Shown here in pieces: positions 1-11,448 of a stretch of 30,000 nt of DNA. Below the pieces are notes generated by a model. The model was not told the origin of the DNA. It saw nothing but the letters and a program-made list of their open reading frames with translations, and made no database searches. Source of the DNA: Bigelowiella natans CCMP2755 (Eukaryota > Cercozoa > Chlorarachniophyceae); NCBI GenBank assembly GCA_000320545.1, contig ADNK01002959.1, positions 37,501-67,500 on the forward strand, written 5' to 3'. Numbering within the stretch: the stretch's first letter is position 1; every line of letters starts with the position of its first letter. The position numbers were made by a program, and so were the translations under genes.

Positions 1-324
1 CGCAAGTATCACCTCCCTCACCACTGACATGAAAGTCGATATGTACGTAACCTTCATGTATCGTCTGTTGCTTTTCCCATTATTTACTCACTTTTTTAAC
101 AGGAACAGGTAGGACGGATAATGAGGAAGAGAATATCTAGTGCGGCAGCAGCTTCATCGCTCTCTTCGGTTGAGACTTCAAACTCTATGATAGTTGTTGC
201 TGCTGCTGATTGTGATACCAAAATGCATCAACAAGAGGCTGAGCCGGACAGAATGATGACAAAAAGCAAATTGCCAACATTGGAGAGGGTCAATACATGG
301 AGAGTCGAGAAATTAGCCATTTGA
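1..324 (+). CDS. 3' end of an unidentified multi-exon gene (partial)
   Basis: Two exons of a gene that enters from the left edge. Exon 1-46 (codons start at base 2) ends TAC|gtaacc; the intron is 47-102 and ends tttttaacag; the last exon is 103-324 and stops at TGA. The phases match (0/0), giving ...KVDMY|EQVGRIMRKR... and a tail of about 70 residues rich in Ala, Ser, Val and Met, with no membrane segment or known motif. The last exon is a typical low-complexity C-terminal tail, so the family cannot be read from it. The 56-bp intron is among the shortest in the window. Product unknown. An upstream TAT-GTACGT donor inside the first exon is an alternative splice site but would break the frame. 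Confidence 0.5.
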
Positions 325-931
325 TCTCATGACCTCCCCTTGCAGTGGATGGTTGATAGATGTGGATAGAAACTACATGGCTTTACTATTCGCTGCAGAA
401 TTTATCACGCTTGGAACTGTACAACTATTGTTACAAACTGATTGCACGTGTGGTGTATGCATGCTAATTTTTGGCTACATATGCAATGTGTATTACTTAC
501 TAAGGAGCATCGCATAGCATGCATTGACAATATGAATATCTACGCCTGTCATTTGAGACATGTGCCTCAGGAAGTTAGTACGTGCTAGCCATACAGCGAT
601 TACGACATGCAGCAAGCTTAAGGGGGGCTGCAGCATGCATGTGATGTGGTTGGGCGTGCAATTTCATGTAAGTAGCCCAGATAGAAAAGAATTTCAATCT
701 AGGGATCGATCGGGTCTCCCAGACTTACGAGCGATCGCAAATACATGCAATCACGCATCCGATCCTCAGCTCATATACTCACTATGTAGATCACGTTAAT
801 ACATACGAGTAACTCCCCTGCATATTTGCTGCGCTATATTTAGCGCTGACGTACGTATGTGAATACAAGGCGCATTTGCGTACATATGTATGTTCTTCAC
901 AATGTGATGCAACATCAATCACCCTTCATCA

Positions 932-964
<33 letters not shown>

Positions 965-1227
965 TCCTTTCATCGCAGCGCTAGCATTGTCATACTGTTT
1001 ACATCTAGACATTGCGAGACCTCTCGATCACAACGACGCATCGATCGTATATATAATGTTTCGAGACCGCCTCGGCATCTAGCCGTATGTCCAAACGAAT
1101 AAAAATGCATCATTGTATAGCAATGTAATACATCCTCAGTTATATATATATATATATATATATATATACTTCACAGGACTCAACAACAACATCGTCACGG
1201 ACAGATCTACCCTCCATACTAGTTCGC
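325..1227. other. tail-to-tail intergenic spacer with palindrome-rich texture
   Basis: Lies between the stop of the + gene at 324 and the stop of the - gene at 1228. No exon chain could be built in it on either strand; the short open frames have no splice or family support. From about 500 to 1080 it is dense in self-complementary words such as GCATGCAT (516 and 632), GATCGATC (702), GCGATCGC (731), GTACGTA (849) and ATCGATCG (1041). It also holds a CA repeat (about 934-961) and a TA repeat (1141-1168). An AATAAA lies at about 1098-1103 on the + strand, rather far from the stop at 324 to be its polyadenylation signal. Confidence 0.6.
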
Positions 1228-1486
1228 TCAATTGTTGACCTTGCAGGATGCAATGGTACCAAGCTGATAGTCTTTCGAGTTCTTCATCTCTTTTTCGTCT
1301 GCGAGTTGCTCATCTAAGCTACCGAATTCCCCCCCCTTCACCAGCATCCCGTTGTTCTTGTCATTTCTTTGTACTGTAGGCGCAGAAGACGCAGAGCATG
1401 ATGGGGCTGGAGACACACCATCCCTGAAGGAGAGGTAAATTAGTATGAATGCGCTGTACCGAAAACAAAGAACATAACTTATCATA

Positions 1487-1533
<47 letters not shown>

Positions 1534-1759
1534 ACGAATATGCGCGACAGCGTCGTCGTCAGTTGTGCTTACGTCAAAACTTTCCAGCCCTTGGATGGAG
1601 GAACATGAATGTCCACATCAAGATCCAGGCCTGGCGTCCAATCAGCGTTTTGGGGAATCTGAGAATAGGTGATGAGACACTAGTTAATTGTGTGCGTGTA
1701 GTATTATTGCTGATAGAACATGAGCGAACAATCACGCGCGCACGTGCACACACACATAT

Positions 1760-1792
<33 letters not shown>

Positions 1793-1853
1793 CACACACC
1801 AAAAATTTCCCTTACTACAAAAAATACCACGATTATACTATTTTAATAGTGGT

Positions 1854-1895
<42 letters not shown>

Positions 1896-2123
1896 ATAGT
1901 GTACCTCAGCAATGACATTGTATAAATCAACATCGGGCTTTGACCTAAACAATCATTCAAGTAATAATCTCCATCACCATCATCATCATAATCATCATCA
2001 TCATCCTTCCGGCCTCTTCCCTGTTGTTAGTGATATATTACATATTTTTATGTCGTTGCCTCATCATAATTACCACTTTCCACCAGAGTTCTTGGCATTT
2101 TTATAAAGCCACCACTTATGTTC
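1228..2123 (-). CDS. small multi-exon gene, function unknown (5' end unresolved)
   Basis: Four exons on the - strand fit in splice phase: 2123-2074, 1944-1905, 1658-1573 and 1423-1228, ending at a TGA. Acceptors are cacacag, gtttag, ttctcag and ccttcag; donors are TG|gtaatt, GAG|gtacac and AC|gtaagc. The product reads EHKWWLYKNAKNSGGKW, then SKPDVDLYNVIAE, then IPQNADWTPGLDLDVDIHVP and a polar tail with an acidic patch. No family recognised. The start is not visible; possible phase-0 first exons lie between 2125 and 2338, for example an ATG run ending CTG|gtgatg near 2240, but the upstream gene stops at 2339, so space is tight. It may instead be an alternative 3' end of that gene. The introns carry CA, TA and CT/CA microsatellites. 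Confidence 0.5.
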
Positions 2124-2149
2124 CTGTGTGTGTGTGTTTGTGTGTGTGT

Positions 2150-2204
<55 letters not shown>
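1747..2204. repeat. cluster of dinucleotide microsatellites
   Basis: CA repeat at about 1747-1797, TA repeat at about 1857-1893, and a compound GT/GA repeat at about 2128-2204. All lie in introns of the small - gene. On the sense strand the compound repeat reads CT then CA and runs directly into the splice acceptor cacacag at 2124-2126, so it may serve as the pyrimidine tract. Confidence 0.85.
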
Positions 2205-2206
<2 letters not shown>

Positions 2207-2338
2207 GGACAAGAGAAGAAGCGACTTGAAGGTCGTCATCACCAGCATCATCATCATCCTTTCTTGATGATTGAGCAACGATAACGAGCTATTCCATCAA
2301 GGTTTATCAACATTCATTGGAAGATGAAGCATAGACGA

Positions 2339-2704
2339 TTAGATTTCTACATTGGTAGTCTTTGACAATGCTCTGCACAGAGTGTATCTTATCATTTCTC
2401 CGCCCTGACTCTCCTTACTCTGCTCCGATTCGCCACTCCTTTTCTTGCTGTCGTTGCTGCTGTTGCTCCTACTCAATCTTCGGTATACACACACACCGTC
2501 CCTGAGTGATAATAAATGCAAGCGAAGAAGAAGAAGAAGAAGAAGAATAAGAAGAAGAAGACTCTCATTATTTCAAGAAGATTGTGAGCAACATTGATTC
2601 TTTCTTTAGATGGCGTAAGAGTATGCCATTGCAAAATATGCTCCTCAGCATCACCTTCCTCCCTTTTCTACTGCTTGTCACAGAAACTCACATAATACAC
2701 AATA

Positions 2705-2739
<35 letters not shown>

Positions 2740-3568
2740 GCGGCAGCAGCAGTAGCCTCATCATTCACCGACCGCAGACGATAGCTCCCATCAGCCTTTC
2801 TTTGAGGCTTATACTTTCCGTTTGCTTCTCTCTCCCCGGCATCAGAGACGATGATGTTTTGTCCGTAATAACAATTCGATGACCGTGTCATATCATTGGA
2901 GAAGGAAGAGGCCGTAGCTTTCGTCGCAGCTTGATCATCATCACCATTGTTTCCTGTTCTTCGTCGTATTCCACCGTCAGCTTTTGCCCCTCCCCCGCTC
3001 TTGGTCTCGCTTTTTGCCCCTCCTCCTCCTCCTCCTCCTCCTCCTTCTCTTCTCATGCTTTTTCTCTTCCTTGGATCACCTCCTCTCCTCATCCTCAGCT
3101 TGAATCGGAGCATGTATTGCGGTTTTTGTTGTTGTTGTTGTTGTTGTTGTTTTCTAACAACCCCTCCATCCATCTCACCGCCTCTTCTTTCTTCTTCTCC
3201 TCCGCTCCCCACATCCCCGCCAAGCACATACGGATGGTCTTCGAGCCATTGCGACCATTGCTGCAGGAATGCTATGGCAACTTGCGGGTCTTTTTTCCGT
3301 GCGTAATCTATAGCCACCTCCCACACTGATCTATTCGCGAAAAGTGAGAGAATAGGGAATCAATGTCATGGTAGAATATGAAGGTTTGGAGCAGGGAAAA
3401 AGAAGGAGGAGGAGAAGAAGAAGATGATGGTGAAGGAGTAGTGTTTAATCCTAATAATCATAATGCCAATACCTACCTGAGATATTCTGTCGTTGTATGT
3501 TTTGGGAGGTGGCCCTTTTCGATCAAAATTGACATCAGCGATCTGTGACAGCAATAGTAGTAGAAGTA

Positions 3569-3600
<32 letters not shown>

Positions 3601-4399
3601 ATAGATTTAGTATCAGTAGAAAGTACTGCTCTCGATGTCTTCTGCTACTATTTCATGAAGCAGCAGTAGAGAGAAAGGAGAGGAAATCCAACTTTGCGCT
3701 CCAAGACTCAATAATATCGTCGATGTGGCTTTGATTGTACACTAAGAGCTACCGTTGTAGCTTTTACTGCATTCTTTAACGATTAAGTCATAGAAACATT
3801 ATCCCCCCCCCCCCCCCTTTCCTCCCCACAAAGCAAACACATAAAGTACACAAGCTTTCCAAATGAAATGAGGTGAGGAAATCGATATTGAATTATCCAC
3901 CGATATGTTCTTGGCTTATTTGGTGCTTTTGTCTCCACGATGATACGCGCCCATTGTTGACTCCAGCAACGGCATGTGTTCCTGATTATTAATGATGATA
4001 GTAATTATGATGACGACGATGATGATGATGAAGGTGAGAAGAAGAAGAAAAAGAAGAAGAAGGAGGAAAAGGAGAGTGGAGAGGAGGAGGAGGAAGATGC
4101 TTCACGATCATCCTATCTTTGGCAATTGCTCCTAATATAGCTTGGTTTTAATTATATTGGTGCTGCTGTTGTTGTTGTTGTTGTCGCATCACGACATCAA
4201 CATAAGGCAACAAGCATATTTACCATAGGTTCCTACATGCTGCTCACGCTAAGAATAGGTTGTGAAGCGTGTGCGAATGTTCTGCTTGTCTTATTCTCTC
4301 ATCACCAATTTCTTATCGCTGCAATCTGTTTCCTGGACTCTGGATAAGGATCAAACTCAATCTCACGGTGTTGAGCGTACCTTCCATCATAATTGTTGC

Positions 4400-4436
<37 letters not shown>

Positions 4437-4618
4437 GTAAAAGACAAAATCACAGTGTCGTAAACATCGAGGAGGAGGATGGTAATGATGCCTTCCAATA
4501 TTGATGTATAATTCCACCAGCATTAAATTATAAAGTCAAATTTAAGATAATATCGGTGTGTAGTGATGCTATATGGTGCGTGTAGCTAGGATCACCATAA
4601 ATGCTTAATAATCATCAC

Positions 4619-4654
<36 letters not shown>

Positions 4655-6007
4655 CGCGCATACATCGGAACAGAGGTGAACGGCCATGCCTCCAAACCCT
4701 TCCACCCGAGGTATATCATCACGCTGAGAGCTCCGTAAACTGCAATTCCAATGAAGTAGCCCTCAGGAGCAATATGGTGATGATGATAATGGCTCGATGG
4801 TGCCGATGCTTGTTGCGTTGTTGGTAGAGGTAAAAGATCAAAGGCCAGCGTATAACACCATGCCTGTGGCCAAAACTATTCCACGCCGTGGTTAAGGAGA
4901 ACCAATCACGACGATGGTAGGAATGACGAGGAGGAGGAGGAGGAGGTAGAGAAACATTACAGATACTTCGTGAGACAACATTAAATGGACAACACTGAAT
5001 AAGACTCATCGTGATTTGATTATATATGATCATCGACTATAATATCTTTGGCACCACCATCACCGCCATTCCTACTTTCGGTTTCATGGTGAGGGCTATT
5101 CCAGTGTGAAGCATCACAGCTTGAGCAAACACAGCAAATCTGGTTATGCGAGGAGGAGGAGGAGGAGGAGGAGGAGGAGGAGGATAAGGAAGGAGGACAA
5201 TCATACTATCCTACTTAGCCAAGGGCTGTTTGTATATGCCAATCATTTGCCTCCTTCCCGTGGAACAAAGGCAATGCTATTTTCAATTCCCTTTAATCAT
5301 CATCAAGCTGTTGCTGCTTCCTGCTCAGGACCCCCCTCCCTCCCCCTCTTCCCTCTAAGACAGCAAGTTTGTATTGACCGAAGAAATGGCGAGATCATCG
5401 CGGCGTAGCAGGTAACTTCGTATACAATCGTTTGCCAAGACAGCAACTTGCAGATCCTGTATGATGATAATGTTTATGTATGCGCATGTAATAGCACTAC
5501 GAATGTAATGCTGCCGTGTTTGATTGATGATCGTGGAGTGAGTGTGGCACCAGGGTTATGTCATCAATGTGGATCAAGGAAGATCTAGGAAGGAGGAGAA
5601 GGACAACTCAACTCTTTCTACCCCTCTCTCCCACTTGCTCCTAGTTACTTTCTATCTCTTTCTTTCTTTCTTTCTTTCTGTGATAAGACGGTAGTATGAA
5701 CTGCTTGCTGCTACTACTACTACTTCGTCTTCTACTATTACTACTACTATTAGGCCAGCACCACCACCACCGATGTTGCTTTGTTCTTCTACGAAGTAAT
5801 GATACTACTAATAATAATTGCAGAGGTAGTTGTGTAAGTAGGAGTACCATAATCTGTCCGCAATGTAGCGTGCAAATCCAGGGGCCCATGCTGCTTGAGC
5901 GTGATGAAGATGATACTATGATGAAGGAATGACGGAAAGAATGATGATGGTGATGATGATGATGATGATAATGATGATGATGATGTTGGTGACAACGGCG
6001 ACGATTG

Positions 6008-6052
<45 letters not shown>

Positions 6053-7119
6053 GCGTCATCATAATCGACGCTCTACTACCGCGACATTCTTATTAGGGTT
6101 TTTAGTCTGATCTACGATGTTATTGTGTGTAATATATTATCATTATTATTATTTATATCAATATTATTTTTATTGCTGTTATACTGTTAGTATTTACCTG
6201 AATCGTCTTGCCATCGAGCCATTTGTATCCGCTGAGGTGATGGTAGATAATCGAGCAGTGCCTCAGTACATGTTATCATTACATATAAATACTGCGACAG
6301 CCAGTAAGATCGGAGCAACCAGGAAACAAATCAATACTCCAATACTTTCACGTGCAAAATTAGAATGAAAACTACTGCTCATATCCCTGTTGTATCTATA
6401 CCACCAAACAATGGGGTCAAAGAGTTGAACATAGGCGCCGTTACTATCACCATCGTCGTCATTGTTACAAATCCAGCAATTTTTTTAAAGAAGTGAAAGA
6501 AAACTAATACCTTTCTCTGAGCTTTGATACACCCCCTGCGAAGAAGGTGAAGCATGATAGCAGGACAACAATCTGTGATGATATGATGATGATGATGATG
6601 ATGATGATGAAACTGTATTAAACCTCCATGTAGTAACAGAAGGAAATAATAGACAACTTACATATATATATACATATAAGCGATGACTCATTAATGAGTT
6701 CTTTATGGTACCTCCTTCCTTCCCCACGTTACAGCAGCACCCCTCAAAATATTGTGTTTGAGAGGTGGTTGCCCTGCTACTATCACTTCTACCTGCCGAC
6801 CGAGGCCCGTCCGGAAAACCGAGAAACTAGGTTTCAGCAACGTTGAATAATCTTGTGTTCCTTCCTCTCCTTGTGTTGTCACGTTCCCTTGGATAGCACC
6901 GAGCAACCACGAGTCGAGAGAAAAATCGTCAATATCCCCTGCGATATGCATTCACCACACAATACCAACCCGTACAGCAGCAAAAGACGGCGTGGTCTGT
7001 CATCTCGAACGGTATGGTATATTTTACAATATTGCGGTTTATAGTACCCTCTTCCTCAGTATCTGTTTGTCACATTTAGAGCATAACATATGTGCAGGAG
7101 GTAGAGGATAGGGACAAAC

Positions 7120-7157
<38 letters not shown>

Positions 7158-8081
7158 CCGCGCGCGCATACAAGCACACGCACAAGCACGCACACTATTC
7201 GTAGCATATTACCACAGAAGACAAGCGCCCAGAAAGTATACATCGGAATCACCTGCGATAGGATCGAAGAATGGACGTTATATGATCGCGTACGAACGAT
7301 ATGCTCGAGAAAGGTGATCTTCTTCAAATAAATTGTGGTAGTTGCAGCTAGTCTCGTCGCAATTTCTATAACATGAGTGATTGTATGATACTACCCATCG
7401 ATGCTGGCTTCCACAGGACCCACTTTGAACCCCATGCAATACCTGAAGAAGGTGTATTTGTAGCGATTTACGGTTAAGATGTCCAGATGAGTATTCTTCG
7501 TTTGATTTTACTACCATTCCTGCCATCGCCAAGGTTGCTCTTGATATCCATCCCCCAAGACCCAATATACAGCATATCTATAAAAAATAACCCAGTAAGA
7601 ACAAGTAGGCAAATTGGACGAGGGCCGTTGCAATGAACTATCTCATATATGGATCAATATATAATGTTTATTGATATTTTGGTAAAGACCCATGAAAACT
7701 TTGCTACGGCTTCCCATAGGCTCACAGTTGCCCTCTGCAGCGGATACACTCTGTTGTTGTTGTTGATGTTGTTATTATTGTTGTTGGGTTAAGGAGATAA
7801 AGTGGAGATCAAGCATGCATGCATGCATGCGATGCGGTAGAAAATAGAAAGTAGTGGTACCTAAGAAACTTCAAGGCAGGAACGTATATTGGATCTGCTA
7901 TGACGTCAAGTGTGTGCCCAGCATTGAGCGGCGACGCATCATCTCTCAGAGCAAGGACAAGCAGAACTGCATAGAACAGGGATCGCTGGCAGCCAGAGAG
8001 TGGACCCGTAGACCAGAAGACCCACCAAAAGGGCCAATGGAGAATTGACTGAGCACAGGAGGAGATGACCGCAACAAGCAT
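2339..8081 (-). CDS. multi-pass membrane protein, HTTM / gamma-carboxylase-like
   Basis: Proposed exons: 8081-7861, 7750-7690, 7577-7443, 7321-7213, 6938-6741, 6535-6511, 6443-6338, 6291-6198, 5893-5848, 5456-5379, 4875-4859, 4808-4664, 4380-4306, 3981-3852, 3542-3477, 3317-2692 and 2501-2339. The chain closes in frame at about 764 residues from the ATG at 8081. Hydrophobic segments are spread over the first two thirds (HWPFWWVFWS, WICCILGLGGW, VIPMYTFWALVFC, LLSWQTIVYEV, GYFIGIAVYGALSVMIYLGW). A WPFTSVPMY motif and a helix of W-x-T-x-V-x-E type recall the HTTM family (membrane relatives of vitamin-K-dependent carboxylase); this is inference from pattern. The C-terminal part is soluble, with polyGln, polyGly and polyAsp runs. 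Exons 14-17 are firm. The junctions at 6741/6535/6443, 6338/6291 (a 46-bp intron) and 4875-4808 are doubtful. Confidence 0.6.
2692..3317 (-). other. low-complexity C-terminal exon of the HTTM-like gene
   Basis: Largest exon of the gene (about 208 codons). It starts with a conserved-looking helical part (VAIDYARKKDPQVAIAFLQQ, then WSQWLEDHPYVLGG). It then turns into repeat-coded runs: eight Gln from a GTT/CAA repeat (about 3123-3150), nine Gly from a CCT repeat (about 3020-3046) and eleven Asp from an ATC repeat (about 2704-2740). It ends AT|gtgagt, a strong donor. The ORF stays open through all three repeats, so their lengths are kept in multiples of three, unlike the dinucleotide repeats of the introns. 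Confidence 0.65.
4609..4651. repeat. CAT trinucleotide repeat (intronic)
   Basis: About 14 uninterrupted CAT units just downstream, in the sense direction, of the exon 4808-4664 of the HTTM-like gene, whose donor AT|gtatgc precedes the repeat by 13 bases. Confidence 0.85.
6011..6046. repeat. AT dinucleotide repeat (intronic)
   Basis: About 18 AT units between two exons of the HTTM-like gene, preceded at 5941-5985 by a GAT/ATG trinucleotide tract. Confidence 0.85.
7118..7156. repeat. CA dinucleotide repeat (intronic)
   Basis: Roughly 18 CA units in the intron between exons 7321-7213 and 6938-6741 of the HTTM-like gene, followed by a degenerate GCGC/CACG stretch. Confidence 0.85.
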
Positions 8082-9241
8082 GTTCTTCTTCTTCTATCCT
8101 ACACACCAGCAAATTGCTCTGAACTATCTAAATGAGTACTACTATCATGATCATCATCCTGCTCATCCCAGTAGTATGCAGGGAGGCAGGAGGCGGCACG
8201 TGGGGCTGTAAATTGTGTGGATGGATTCCATCTCAATTGAGGGTCTCCCGATGCAAAATCGCAGAAAAGGCACTTCTTTTCTGCATGAGACAAGTGGAAC
8301 CTGTTTTCGATCTATCTATCTCTTGCGACAATATATCTTCGAGACTTTATTGACAAAAACCATCAAATGTGAGGCTCGTTGTGATATTTTATAATTTCAG
8401 ACTGTAATAGTTGCGTATCATTGTAGAATATTCCTTACTATTCATGGCATTTAATGATATATACAATAAATCAGAAATATATTTTGTATAAAATGAAGGA
8501 CATATTGAACACAATATGAGCTTAAAACTCCTAATTTTTCGTGTAAGATTCTTTAATCGCTTCCTGTCCTCCACGATCTGCAAGATCATTCACAGAAATA
8601 TCTAAGGGAAAAATGGAAATTAAGGACATTTATCACGAATTTTGTCGTTCACACAGAGAAAATCACAGAAATTTATGATTTTTTTAGCAAATTATTTGTT
8701 AGATAATATTCTGAATCTCCAAATAGTGAAATTATCAGATAGAAGTCTTCCTGATATACTTCCAAATATATATTAATTAATGTTATTTTTCCCTACAACT
8801 TACCTATAAAACAGTTTACCTACATATTTGCTCATGTTATTCTCATGTGTTGCGCAAATTACGATCTAATCATACTTAATCTAGAATTTCAAAACAAATC
8901 TTGTCAAATATTTGTCATAAATACTATTTTGGATTTGAATTTATAATTGCGACAACAAATAATTATAAAGGTAGGAGATTGTTAAGGTAATTAATTCTTC
9001 AAGTGTATTACTGAACATATTACATAAGATAGATTTTCGCACCGCAACGCTAGCCACAACCTGAACATTCTGGAGAAGAGGTGAACAACTTGGAGCGATT
9101 CTCGGTTCGGGCCATAGGCTGTTGAGAATTTCTTACAGACAAAAGTTTTGAGAAAGAGTGTTGGAAGAAAACATTCGTTTGTTTCGTTATAAACTAATTA
9201 TATCCTGTTGCGTTTTTTTGGCTTGCATAGAACAATCAAAG
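8082..9241. promoter_or_regulatory. AT-rich head-to-head spacer and cofilin 5' leader with intron
   Basis: Lies between the start of the HTTM-like gene (- strand, 8081) and the cofilin ATG (9242). From about 8350 to 9030 it is strongly AT-rich without palindromic words or long microsatellites, and probably holds both promoters; no single core element can be named with confidence. A likely 5' UTR intron of the cofilin gene runs from GAAGAG|gtgaac at 9081 to the acceptor gcttgcatag ending at 9230, leaving an 11-base leader AACAATCAAAG before the ATG. The open frame upstream of the ATG in the same phase would therefore be intronic. Confidence 0.5.
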
Positions 9242-9685
9242 ATGGCAACTGGAATTAAAATTGAGAAAAAGTCTTTCATGGCCTTCGACACAGAAATGAA
9301 GAAAGGCAAAAAATTCCAATTCATGTTATTCCAACTGAACAAGAAAATGGATAAGGTAGTTCTCGTTGATAAGGAGAAGGGAGACAAGAAGTTAAAGCCT
9401 ACATACGACGATTTCGTGAAGGCCTTGTGTGTCGATGGCCAGCCTCGTTGGGGAGTCTTCCAGTATGAAGCGAAGAAAAAGGACGGATCCTTTTTGGATA
9501 AATTTATAATGATCACCTGGTGTCAAGATACTGCTCCCCTCCGAAAAAAGATGGTCCACGGTTCTACCCACACTGCCGTAAAAGACAAGTTAAGTGTTGA
9601 CAAGGTTATTCAAGCTTCCACAACTGGCGATGTTGAAGAATCGATTATCCGAGAAAAACTCGGCTTGGGAAAAAAGGAAGTCTAG
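9242..9685 (+). CDS. actin-depolymerising factor / cofilin
   Basis: A single open coding exon of 147 codons encodes one ADF-homology domain, the usual length for a free-standing cofilin. Cofilins bind actin monomers and filaments in the cytoplasm and sever or depolymerise filaments. Seen in the sequence: MATGIKIE start (the short N-terminal Ser/Thr-containing stretch that regulates binding in the family), basic KKGKKFQFMLFQL strand, WGVFQYEAKKKDG, and the actin-binding long helix region ITWCQDTAPLRKKM, equivalent to the family's W-x-P-D-x-A-x-x-x-K-M motif with Gln in place of Pro. The ATG at 9242 is preferred over the upstream in-frame codon because a 3' splice site lies 11 bases before it. 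This is the only gene here with an uninterrupted coding region, and its codon use is plain with no repeats. Confidence 0.95.
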   Translation: MATGIKIEKKSFMAFDTEMKKGKKFQFMLFQLNKKMDKVVLVDKEKGDKKLKPTYDDFVKALCVDGQPRWGVFQYEAKKKDGSFLDKFIMITWCQDTAPLRKKMVHGSTHTAVKDKLSVDKVIQASTTGDVEESIIREKLGLGKKEV

Positions 9686-9746
9686 TGTGTTCGGCGGCAA
9701 TGCTTCTCTGTGAGAGATTATAGTAATCGAGCCGGTGCCGTGCTAA

Positions 9747-9752
9747 AATAAA
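9747..9752 (+). terminator. polyadenylation signal of the cofilin gene
   Basis: AATAAA 62 bases after the cofilin stop codon, followed by an AT-rich stretch. Position and sequence fit a canonical eukaryotic cleavage/polyadenylation signal. Confidence 0.6.
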
Positions 9753-10878
9753 CCACTCAAATATTTTTAGTGTATCAGTATGAATGCCTGATAATTCAAT
9801 AGGAAAATTTTATATTTTAACACGCAGAACTTGTGATTACTCCTGTACTTAACTTCAATATCATTGAAATTTGTTTTCTGGGCTGCACACATGCATCGTT
9901 GTGATGCGTAAGTTGTGAGATGCCAACATGTAAACATCACGCACGCGTCGTAGGAAAAAAAAATGCGTTTCATTCTTATGTTCTGATGCGTAGCACATAA
10001 CATCACATACACGGTAATTTGCACATTGAGTTGCGCTCATCTTAGTGATGATTTCTAACAATTTGCGTAGCTAGCAGACTGTAGCACAGCAGATACGATG
10101 TGATGAGACGGCGGACGCAATGCACTCGAACAAGTGATTGAATCTTCATTTCAATTGTTCGTCGCGCATCACTAGACTAGTAGACATCGTTCACGCGTCG
10201 ACGTGATCGAATTGCGCGCTCGATCTAGCTAGCGCCGTCGATCAATTGTTGTTGTTGTTGTTGTTAGCAGCTCGATCGTCACGAGCGTACGACACCTACG
10301 TGCAAATACATATCTAGCAGATGTGCACATGAGACGGATGTGCAATGGATTGTTTGATTTTTTTCAATTGTCATCCCATATACCCAATGTAGCCATGCAA
10401 AGCAGCGGCTACAGCGCTCAAGTTGTGTCTGTTTGTTTCCTTTGTCACACGTTGCATGCTTGAAAATGCATTGCAATTTGGACAACCAGGTCCAGAGCTA
10501 GCACGCAGTCGCGCAATCACCATTGCTAGGCTGCGCATCACACGAATGCCCGGTAGCATGCGTCTCCCATGGCATCGCAGCTGCACGTACGTGCGTAAAT
10601 CTACGCACAATGTAGTCAGCAATTGCACAACTTGTGCCTAAATAAATGCACGTACGCTTGTTGCAGTGACGGTTATCGCTACACAAGTACAACGCATTTA
10701 CACAATAATACATTAACACTAACTTGCATACGTTAACCCCAAGTAGCCGAGTAGTACAGTCACGGTACGCGGTAGAATCACAATCCGTCTTGACAACTTT
10801 CACATAATGTGCACAGCAATTATTACATCTATGCTAGACATCCTCGAAATGTCTGGTCGGCCCATGATGATGTCACTA
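9753..10878. other. tail-to-tail intergenic spacer, palindrome-rich
   Basis: Lies between the ends of the cofilin gene (+) and the kelch gene (-). No exon chain is found. From about 9880 to 10740 it is rich in CG- and TG-containing palindromic words: ACGCGT (9942 and 10192), GTCGAC (10196), CTAGCTAG (10224), TCGATC (several), CACGTACGTG (10584), GCATGC (10454). This resembles the texture of the other two tail-to-tail spacers and differs from the AT-rich spacers between gene starts. A short GTT repeat sits at 10247-10265. A second AATAAA is at about 10641. Confidence 0.6.
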
Positions 10879-11414
10879 CTACAGCTCATCTTGTGTCCAC
10901 TTGGCTAGGGGTAAGGATTTTATTTCATTGTGGTACATGTAAGGCACCATAGATTCTCCACCAAACACGTAAAGAGCGTCTGTTTACATTTCAACGAGTA
11001 TACGACTTTAAAATCTCGCAAATTAGATTCAATTATCATTAAAACATTACCATTCCAGAACACCATGCTATGGGAGTACCTCGAAGTCGGGTTGTTACCT
11101 TGAAAATACATCATTATAATCATTCCGAGGTCGTTGATATGTGGTACAACGACTCATGTCACCTGTAGATAGTTGCCTCCACTTGTTGCGTTTGAGGTCA
11201 TACTGCCATGTATCTTCCCGGCAGGAGCAAGGACCGTCTAGAATAATATGAAAACATGTATAGAGTACTAGAGTAGTATTTGTTTTGCATGTGGTAGTGA
11301 CGTCAAAATTTAATTTTATTCCTATCCGAATCAAATTTGATCTAGCTGATACCTACGTGCAAGACGGTTTTGTTGATATCACCACCACCATAACTACTAT
11401 TACCACTACTACTG

Positions 11415-11448
<34 letters not shown>

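Noticed and set aside
2048-2278. - strand ORF starting with Met-rich leader and SLSLSL/HTHTHT repeats
   Set aside because: It is a reading through a CT/CA microsatellite; its frame does not match the exon at 2123-2074.
7812-7830. GCAT repeat as a regulatory element
   Set aside because: A short tetranucleotide tract just inside the second-from-start intron of the HTTM-like gene; no further evidence of function.
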